A stretch of DNA of 22,357 bases from Coriobacteriales bacterium. Lineage in GTDB: Bacteria > Actinomycetota > Coriobacteriia > Coriobacteriales > UBA8131. Positions 14,073 through 20,252 of the stretch are shown here, one piece after another. Position 1 is the stretch's first letter, and the number at the start of each line of letters is the position of its first letter. A model generated the notes under the pieces. That model saw only the letters and a list, made by a program, of their open reading frames with translations. It was not told the DNA's origin and made no database searches. The DNA lies in contig JAITTM010000018.1 of NCBI GenBank assembly GCA_031286975.1, positions 1 through 22,357 on the forward strand, in the 5' to 3' direction. The position numbers and the translations under genes were made by a program.

Positions 14073-16478
14073 ATGGCAGATTTCAATGAGTACATGGATA
14101 CTGTCAATCGTGAAGCCTACCACGATGGCGAGTGGCAATGGCAGGAGGGTGATCTGACCGTCACGAGGACGACGCACTGGTCGCCTCCGGGCTGTCATAT
14201 GGGCTGCGGCGTTTTGCTGTACACCAAGGACAACACACTGGTCAAGGTTGAGGGCGACCCACTGAACTCCGTAGCATCGGGCAAGCTGTGCATGCGCTGC
14301 CTTGATATGCCCGAGGCCGTCAACAGCCCCGACCGGCTCAAGTACCCGCTCAAGCGTGATGGCGAGCGTGGTGAGAACAAGTGGAGGCGCATCAGCTGGG
14401 ACGAGGCCCTCGACGAGATCGAGATCAAGGTCAAGGACATCAAGAAGAACTTTGGTTCCCCTTCCATCGTCGTGGTGCATGGAACGGGGCGTAACATCGG
14501 TTGGCAGGTGCCCTATTTCGCGTCAGCCGCCATGGAGACCCCCAACGTCTCGACCTTCGGGTTCACCGGTTTTGCCTGCTATCTGCCCCGCATGATCGGC
14601 ACCTCCGCCAAGTTTGGCGACATGGTTCTGGCCGATGCCTCGCAGTGCCATCCCGACCGCTATGCCAATAAGGACTGGGCCGTGCCCGGTTGTATCGTCA
14701 TCTGGGGCAACGAGCCCATCAAATCCAACGCAGACGGCTTTTTGGGTCACTGGCTGGTGCAATGCGTCCAGCAGGGTTCTAAGATTATCAGCATCGACCC
14801 GCGGCTCACCTGGTGGGGTGCCCGCTCGGCTTACTGGCTACCCGTCCGTCCCGGCACCGATGCGGTTGTGGGCATGGCGCTGCTCAATGTCATCATCGCA
14901 GAAGACCTCTACGATCACGATTTTGTCGAGAAGTGGACCTATGGCTTCGAGGCCTTGGCCGAGCGTGTTGCCGACAAGACCCCTGAGTGGGCCTCTCAGT
15001 ACTGTGACTGTGACCCCGATGACCTGCGCGGTGCCGCCCGCCTGATGGCGACCTCATCGTCCTGCGCCATCCAGTGGGGTCTTGCCTTCGAGCAGCAGCT
15101 CGCCGCCTTGGGTGTCACCGAGTGCGCCGCTGACCTCATGGCCATCACCGGCAACATCGATAACCCCGGCGGCAACATCTTCATCCGCTGCGCCTTCCTC
15201 ATCGAGAAGCGCTATGGTCTGGGAGACGATCTCATCGACCCCGAGGTGTATAACTTAAAGCTCATCTCCAAGACATCCGGTATCAACGAATCAAACATCG
15301 TATCATGCGCGGATACCGATGCGATCCTCTCCGCCATCGAGACGGGCGAACCTTATCCCATCAAGATGTTCTGGATCCAGAGTTCCAATGCCCTGGCCTG
15401 CCCCGGCATGGATGCGCCACGTGTCTACGCCGCCCTCAACTCGGTCGATTTCGTGGTTGTGGCCGATCCTTTCATGACCCCCACCGCCGTTGCCGTTGCA
15501 GACATCGTCTTGCCGGTTGCCATGAGCTGCGAGCGCAACTCCGTGCGCACCTGGTGGACACCGGTTCGCTCGATGGTCAAAGTCACCAGCTACTATGAGG
15601 CACACTCCGACGAGCAGATCGTCATGGATGTGGGCAAGCGCCTCTGCCCTGAAAACTGGCCTTTTGCCACTGACGAGGAGTTCGCGACCTGGTATCTGCT
15701 CGACCAGCGCTCGCCGGGTGGCACGCTGTTCGATAAGGATTTCCGGCAGCTTGTCGAGCAGGGTGGAACCGAATATTGGGATTGGGACGAGACCTACTAC
15801 AAGTATGAGAAGGGTCTGCTCCGTCCTGATGGGCAACCCGGCTTCAACACTCCCACTGGTCGTATCGAGCTATGGTCCTTTGGCTACGATCGCTGGGGAG
15901 TCGATCCTCTGCCGTACCATCTTGAGCCGCCGGAAAGCCCCCTTTCCACACCAGAGACCTTCAAGGACTTCCCACTGGTTCTCTCCGGTGGCGGTCGCTC
16001 CTTCGAGTTCTTCCACTCAGAGCATCGTCAGCTTCCCACCATGCGCGAGTTCCATCCCTGGCCACTCGTCATGATCAACCCTGTTGATGCCGAGAAGTAC
16101 GGCATCCGGGATCAGACCTGGGTTTGGCTCGAGAACAGTCGTGGCGCACGCTGCAAGCAGCTCGCTACCATAACCGAGCAAACCAAGGCTGGCATCGTCC
16201 ATGCCGAACATGGGTGGTGGTTCCCCGAGCAAGAGGCGGCCTCCCCCAACTTCTTTGGCACCTTCGATTCCAACCTCAACAACCTCACGCAGGCATTCTA
16301 TGTGGGTCAAGGCGGCATCGGCTCTCCCATCAAGAGCATGCTTTGCAAGGTCTATCCCGTTCAAGACGGCGACAAACTCCCGCACGAGGTGGTTGCCGAG
16401 CAGGGCAACTACGCGCAGTGGGAGCCTGGGCAGCGCTATCCAGATATCGAAGAGCCGTTAGTAACGTACATCAAATAG
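14073..16478 (+). CDS. MopB3: molybdopterin-dependent oxidoreductase, DMSO reductase superfamily
   Basis: This 801-residue catalytic subunit starts at ATG 14073, after AAGGGAG; an earlier in-frame start at 13995 would lie in the leader. Cluster cysteines are Cys41, 45, 73 and 76 (Cx3Cx27Cx2C), with GCHMGCG in place of GCHDSCG. GFACYLPR gives the probable Mo/W ligand at Cys169. The GTGRNIGW, SFEFFHSEHRQLPTMRE and EHGWWFPEQEA stretches match MopB1 almost exactly, so the two may act on related substrates. There is no Tat signal. Fd3 follows 11 bases after the stop. LuxR2 lies downstream in the same direction and is the nearest regulator. Catechol dehydroxylase-type activity is possible but unproven. 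Confidence 0.93.
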   Translation: MADFNEYMDTVNREAYHDGEWQWQEGDLTVTRTTHWSPPGCHMGCGVLLYTKDNTLVKVEGDPLNSVASGKLCMRCLDMPEAVNSPDRLKYPLKRDGERGENKWRRISWDEALDEIEIKVKDIKKNFGSPSIVVVHGTGRNIGWQVPYFASAAMETPNVSTFGFTGFACYLPRMIGTSAKFGDMVLADASQCHPDRYANKDWAVPGCIVIWGNEPIKSNADGFLGHWLVQCVQQGSKIISIDPRLTWWGARSAYWLPVRPGTDAVVGMALLNVIIAEDLYDHDFVEKWTYGFEALAERVADKTPEWASQYCDCDPDDLRGAARLMATSSSCAIQWGLAFEQQLAALGVTECAADLMAITGNIDNPGGNIFIRCAFLIEKRYGLGDDLIDPEVYNLKLISKTSGINESNIVSCADTDAILSAIETGEPYPIKMFWIQSSNALACPGMDAPRVYAALNSVDFVVVADPFMTPTAVAVADIVLPVAMSCERNSVRTWWTPVRSMVKVTSYYEAHSDEQIVMDVGKRLCPENWPFATDEEFATWYLLDQRSPGGTLFDKDFRQLVEQGGTEYWDWDETYYKYEKGLLRPDGQPGFNTPTGRIELWSFGYDRWGVDPLPYHLEPPESPLSTPETFKDFPLVLSGGGRSFEFFHSEHRQLPTMREFHPWPLVMINPVDAEKYGIRDQTWVWLENSRGARCKQLATITEQTKAGIVHAEHGWWFPEQEAASPNFFGTFDSNLNNLTQAFYVGQGGIGSPIKSMLCKVYPVQDGDKLPHEVVAEQGNYAQWEPGQRYPDIEEPLVTYIK

Positions 16479-16489
16479 GGAGGAGCAAC

Positions 16490-16831
16490 ATGAAGGCGCT
16501 GTTGGTTAATTATGAGTATTGCACCGGTTGCCACTCCTGTGAGGTAGCCTGCAGAAACGAGTTGGGTCTTGCAGCCGGTGAGTTTGGTATCAAGATCACC
16601 GAGGTCGGTCCCTATAAGTACACCGAGGATCTTGGTCTTGAGAACAACTGGGAGTGGGTATACGTTCCCGTTCTCACCAAGGCCTGCAACTTGTGCGAGG
16701 ATCGCAGTAAGCTGGGTAAGCTCCCGTCATGCGTACAGGCCTGCCAGGCGTGGTGCCTGTATTATGGCGAAGCTGAGGATCTGGTCAAGAAATTCGATGG
16801 CAAGACCCGCTGGAGTCTTTTCTCCAAATAG
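16490..16831 (+). CDS. Fd3: two-cluster 4Fe-4S electron-transfer subunit
   Basis: This 113-residue protein has Cys11, 14, 17, 21 (CxxCxxCxxxC) and Cys66, 69, 81, 85 (CxxCx11CxxxC), which together bind two [4Fe-4S] clusters; Cys89 is an extra cysteine. It corresponds to the front part of DmsB/NrfC-type subunits, which usually carry four clusters, so it is a short form. GGGAGGAG precedes the ATG, 11 bases after MopB3. It should pass electrons to MopB3 in the cytoplasm. Its first 40 residues nearly match Fd1. No membrane subunit follows, so the clusters must be reduced by a soluble or shared donor. Confidence 0.93.
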   Translation: MKALLVNYEYCTGCHSCEVACRNELGLAAGEFGIKITEVGPYKYTEDLGLENNWEWVYVPVLTKACNLCEDRSKLGKLPSCVQACQAWCLYYGEAEDLVKKFDGKTRWSLFSK

Positions 16832-16871
16832 GACTGAGCACCGCAGCTCAAAACGTACGACGACAGATTAA

Positions 16872-16912
16872 GGGGCAACCGCATCAGGGAATTCTCTCGA
16901 TGCGGTTGCTCC
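16872..16912 (+). terminator. Strong hairpin ending the mopB3-Fd3 unit
   Basis: GCAACCGCATC (16875-16885) pairs with GATGCGGTTGC (16899-16909); three further pairs, one of them G-U, extend the stem to 14. The 13-base loop is itself nearly palindromic around GAATTC. Only a short T stretch follows. It lies 41 bases after the Fd3 stop. Confidence 0.7.
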
Positions 16913-16932
16913 CTTGCTGCAAAAGCTGCTGT

Positions 16933-17037
16933 GTGCTCCGTCAGGTGTCCGAGTGCTCCGTCCAGGCGTTTCGTCGGGTGCCCGAGCGCCCGAGTGCTTG
17001 AAGAAGCGCTTGTAGGAGTGCCCGCATAGTGCTCCGT
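16933..17037 (+). repeat. Cluster of short imperfect repeats upstream of luxR2
   Basis: GTGCTCCGT occurs three times, at 16933-16941, 16953-16961 and 17029-17037. The first two start exactly 20 bases apart, two helical turns. Between them are related words: GGTGTCCGAG, GGTGCCCGAG and GAGTGCCCG. The block ends 26 bases before the luxR2 -10 element, so it is placed to bind regulators. Repeat units and spacers are too short and irregular for CRISPR. Confidence 0.6.
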
Positions 17038-17062
17038 TAGACGCACAATCCTGTAGGCGCTC

Positions 17063-17071
17063 TGCTATAAT
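17063..17071 (+). promoter_or_regulatory. Extended -10 promoter of luxR2
   Basis: TGCTATAAT at 17063-17071 (T17063 G17064 C17065, then TATAAT) is a perfect extended -10 element. No -35 at the usual distance is recognisable, which is acceptable for extended -10 promoters. Transcription should begin near 17078, leaving a leader of about 57 bases. GGGGGA before the ATG serves as ribosome site. Confidence 0.6.
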
Positions 17072-17134
17072 TGGGCGCTGGGGTATACCTGCTCTATCAG
17101 TCTGGTGTAAAGGCCAGAGAACCCGGGGGATTCT

Positions 17135-18676
17135 ATGAACGACGCTAAAAGGCAGCGTTCGGCACTTGTCCAAAACCAGAGCGAAGGTAAGATTACCATC
17201 GACCTCTTTCTGGCATTGGGCATTCTGGGTTCCTCCTTCTTCTTCGCTTGGATGCTCCTCGTCTTTGGCACCACCCTCTTTACCAACAAGATAGCAAGTG
17301 GCGACCAACTCTCGCTCGTGGCGCACGGAGTGCTGGCTTTAGCTGTGGTGCTCAGTCTCTTCTTTGTCTGGCGCTTCTCGGAGCTCGTATTCAGGCTGCG
17401 TCCTGTTCTGCCGCTTTTTGCCGTGCTTCTCAGCACCGCCAATCTTTTGGCAGAGCTGTTCCCCTTCGTCGACCCTGAGTCGCCCGTTCTGCTCGTCGCC
17501 TGGGCGCTTACCGGCATAGGCTTTGCCCTGCTCGTCGTGCAATGGAGCGAGTTCAATTCGCTGTTGAACATCGGGCAATCAAAGGTGTTCATCTCATCAT
17601 CGATGTTCATCGGCATGATCTGGGTTCTGGGCTTTTTGGTTACCAACCCACAGTATCAGGGGATACTGGTGTTTTTGCTCCCGCTCTTCTCGCTCGCGGC
17701 CTTCATCTTCCTTAAGCGCTATTATCGCCCCTTCCTCGAAATCGAGCTCATCGACCGCAAGACCTCGAATGCACGCACGCATCTCTCGTGGAAGCCGGTG
17801 CTCTCGACGGTTATCTCGAGCATCGCTTTGGGGTTCATCCTCGCGTGGTTCATCAAATACGGGCACGGCATCCCCTACATGGATTTTTTGCTGGTGTTCG
17901 CTTTGCTGCTCATCATGCTGTTCATGATCGTTGACAGTGTGCATTGGAAGAAGTTCGGTGAGAATTTCGTGATGCGCAGCTTTTTGCTGTTTGCGGCGAT
18001 TGGCATGTTGCCGCTCCTGTTTCTGGGCGACGAGGGCAAGGCAGTCTGCTGCGTCATCATGTTCTGTGGGCTTTTGGTCATCGTGGTGCAGGGCAACAGC
18101 GCCATAACCGAGCACATCAACCTGTTTCATCTGGCGCCTATGCAGACGGTGGCATTTGGCAGGATGTTCAGCTACCTTGGCATCTGCATCGGCACGGCAA
18201 GCGGCTATATCGCCTTTTGGACCACGGTGCTCGGCGAGGCGACGCTGGCGGTGGTCACCGTTACGCTCATCTTGATCTTTGTGATCGAAGCCGTTTTTGT
18301 GATGATGGAGAACAACTATCCTATCGACGAGGAGGCTATCACCCAGAGCAGCATCTACATGGTATCCCGCCCTCTGGATTCCGGCGCTCCTGGCAACAAG
18401 CGGGCTGAAGCTGACATCGACGATCCCCTGCGCGACCGTCAGGGCATATGGCGCCGCAAGTGCGAGGCAGCAGCGGTTGCCTATGGACTCTCATCGCGCC
18501 AGAAGGAGGTGCTGTTTTTGCTCGCAAAGGGCCGCAATGCCGAGTACATCACCAACGAGCTCGTCATCTCGCTGCATACCGCCAAAGCGCATATCTACAA
18601 TATCTACCAGAAGATGAACGTGCACTCCCGTCAAGAACTCATCAACCTCGTTGAGAAGGTTCAGATCGACAGCTGA
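17135..18676 (+). CDS. LuxR2: membrane-integrated LuxR-type transcriptional regulator
   Basis: This 513-residue paralogue of LuxR1 has the same plan: about 12 membrane helices beginning with a LGILGSSFFFAWMLL helix (LGILGSSLLFASYFL in LuxR1), a polar linker near residues 405-440, and a LuxR/GerE helix-turn-helix from about residue 450 (LSSRQKEVLFLLAKGRN ... HTAKAHIYNIYQKM). Outside the first helix and the DNA-binding domain the two differ, as expected if they sense different ligands. It has its own promoter and upstream repeats. It sits between the MopB3-Fd3 unit and MopB4, and either could be its target. The glycosyltransferase gene 27 bases downstream may share its transcript. Confidence 0.92.
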   Translation: MNDAKRQRSALVQNQSEGKITIDLFLALGILGSSFFFAWMLLVFGTTLFTNKIASGDQLSLVAHGVLALAVVLSLFFVWRFSELVFRLRPVLPLFAVLLSTANLLAELFPFVDPESPVLLVAWALTGIGFALLVVQWSEFNSLLNIGQSKVFISSSMFIGMIWVLGFLVTNPQYQGILVFLLPLFSLAAFIFLKRYYRPFLEIELIDRKTSNARTHLSWKPVLSTVISSIALGFILAWFIKYGHGIPYMDFLLVFALLLIMLFMIVDSVHWKKFGENFVMRSFLLFAAIGMLPLLFLGDEGKAVCCVIMFCGLLVIVVQGNSAITEHINLFHLAPMQTVAFGRMFSYLGICIGTASGYIAFWTTVLGEATLAVVTVTLILIFVIEAVFVMMENNYPIDEEAITQSSIYMVSRPLDSGAPGNKRAEADIDDPLRDRQGIWRRKCEAAAVAYGLSSRQKEVLFLLAKGRNAEYITNELVISLHTAKAHIYNIYQKMNVHSRQELINLVEKVQIDS

Positions 18677-18703
18677 TCACTGCCTTTCCAGAACGGAAAC
18701 CTC

Positions 18704-19984
18704 ATGACACAACAACTGCTGCTCATCACCAAGAACTACCCCTACAACACGGGGGAGGAGTTCCTGGAAGCCGAGATTGCCTATCTGGCGGATGCCTTTG
18801 AGAAGGTCGTGATCGTCGCCGCAGAGGTGGACGAGAAAGGCGAGCTCACCCGTGAGCTTCCCAGCACGGTGCAGGCATTCACCGGCAACCCCCTCAACTC
18901 GGCATACTACGGCATGGCGCTGGCGACCGGCATCGAGGCAAAGCTGCTCAAGCCGCTGCTGACAGGCTATGACAAGGCTCGACGCAAAGCCAGTCTGGAG
19001 CGCAGGCTCTACTTCAGGTACTTCGCCCAAAAGACAGCCAACACCCACGATGTTATCCAGAAGCTCTTTGAGAGGGGGGTTCTGAGCCCGGATGAGCCCC
19101 TTACCCTCTATAGCTATTTGCTCCATGACACCGCTGTTGCGGCCTTGCTATTGCGCACGCTCTTGCAGCGGGAACATATACCCGTGATTGCACGCGCACA
19201 TCGTCTCGATCTGTATGAGGAACAACACCCCGCTCAGTATCTGCCCTTGATGCCCTGGATACTGGAGAATATCGACGCGGTCTATCCCGCCTCCTTTGAT
19301 GGCAGCGCTTATCTCAACCAGAAGTTCCCCGGCTTTGATGCAAAGATACAGACGGCGTATCTGGGCACGCCAGATGCAGGCCTGAACCCCTTTGCTGTTA
19401 CGGGGCAGGGTCAGCGGGCGCTCAACATCGTGAGTGTCGCGCCGCTCAAGCCCAAAAAGCAGCTTGGACGGATCATCGAAGCCCTTGCCCTTTTGGAGCA
19501 AGGCACCGAGCTACCCCTTAACTGGACGCATTTTGGGGCAGGGGACGAGGAGGCGGCACTCAGGGCGCTCGCCGCGCAACGGCTCTCCCGCAGCACCTGG
19601 AGCTTTGAGGGGCATGCCACGACCGCTGTCCTGCTCGGTTTTTATCGTCAGAAGCAGGTCGATGTGTTCTTGAGCGCCTCTCTGGCCGAGGGTCTGCCCT
19701 TCAGCATGATGCAGGCGCTCTCATTTGGCATACCTGTCGTCGCCGTGGATGCCGGTGCCGTGCGCGAGATCGTCAAAGACGGCGTTTCCGGCATGCTGCT
19801 TCCCGCCCAGTCCACGGCACACGATATCGCGCAGGGTCTCTTGTCCCTCATCAACGGTGGCGCCGGAGCCTATCTGGCACTACGTCAGGGCGCGCGCTCA
19901 CTCTGGAAGCAGAGTTTTGATGCTGCCAGGAACTACCCAGCTTTCATCGAAGAGCTTCTGTCACGCAGCCAACAGGAGTACTGA
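18704..19984 (+). CDS. GT4-like glycosyltransferase (group 1, GT-B fold)
   Basis: This 426-residue protein has a GT-B pattern. The C-terminal half holds SVAPLKPKKQLGRIIEAL from about residue 244 and EGLPFSMMQALSFGIP from about residue 328, followed by VVAVDAGAVREIV, the usual nucleotide-sugar binding region. The second Glu of the family's E-x7-E motif is Gln here (E-x7-Q), which may change activity or donor choice. There is no signal peptide or membrane helix. The ribosome site is weak (ACGGAAAC). It starts 27 bases after LuxR2. Such enzymes build cell-surface glycans or glycosylate small molecules; nothing links it functionally to the molybdoenzymes. Confidence 0.85.
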   Translation: MTQQLLLITKNYPYNTGEEFLEAEIAYLADAFEKVVIVAAEVDEKGELTRELPSTVQAFTGNPLNSAYYGMALATGIEAKLLKPLLTGYDKARRKASLERRLYFRYFAQKTANTHDVIQKLFERGVLSPDEPLTLYSYLLHDTAVAALLLRTLLQREHIPVIARAHRLDLYEEQHPAQYLPLMPWILENIDAVYPASFDGSAYLNQKFPGFDAKIQTAYLGTPDAGLNPFAVTGQGQRALNIVSVAPLKPKKQLGRIIEALALLEQGTELPLNWTHFGAGDEEAALRALAAQRLSRSTWSFEGHATTAVLLGFYRQKQVDVFLSASLAEGLPFSMMQALSFGIPVVAVDAGAVREIVKDGVSGMLLPAQSTAHDIAQGLLSLINGGAGAYLALRQGARSLWKQSFDAARNYPAFIEELLSRSQQEY

Positions 19985-20252
19985 GCGGGCACCGGGAATA
20001 GAACCGCGCTGCTCCTATCCAGCAAACCACGGCAAAATGGAGGCACTTAGTACCTCTGTACTTAGGCGTTTTTTGGCAAATCCCAAAATTACGCTTTACG
20101 CCCCATGACAGTGCCCTGCTCCCTCAACATAATTCCAAACCAAGGGGTTCGCACAAAGCTCCGCTTGCCTCTGTCGCAATTTGGTACACAGAGCTGCCTG
20201 TTCATCCGGCAGTGTATGCAGGAAGCAAAGACAAAGAGAGCGAGGAGAGAAG
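19985..20252 (+). promoter_or_regulatory. mopB4 upstream region with CTTAGGCG site and nested dyads
   Basis: No gene is visible. A 17-base near-palindrome, GAGGCACTTAGTACCTC, at 20040-20056 has one mismatched pair. ACTTAG recurs 15 bases apart (20045-20050 and 20060-20065), the second copy inside CTTAGGCG at 20061-20068. TTTTGG-CAAATC-CCAAAA at 20071-20088 follows directly and could be a weak terminator for the glycosyltransferase gene or an operator. CTGCC and GGCAG at 20194-20212 form a small leader hairpin. GAGGAGAG precedes the MopB4 ATG. The promoter itself is not identified. Confidence 0.5.

Noticed and set aside
16933..17037. Repeat block before luxR2 as a CRISPR array.
   Set aside because: Units are 9 bases, imperfect and irregularly spaced; there are no uniform spacers and no cas genes.
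19984..20006. Minus-strand sequence GGTTCTATTCCCGG followed by TGCCCGCTC, resembling the T-arm and acceptor end of a tRNA-Gly, possibly an attachment site.
   Set aside because: The T-stem has two mispairs, the conserved purine after TTC is T, and no matching 5' acceptor strand lies within tRNA distance.
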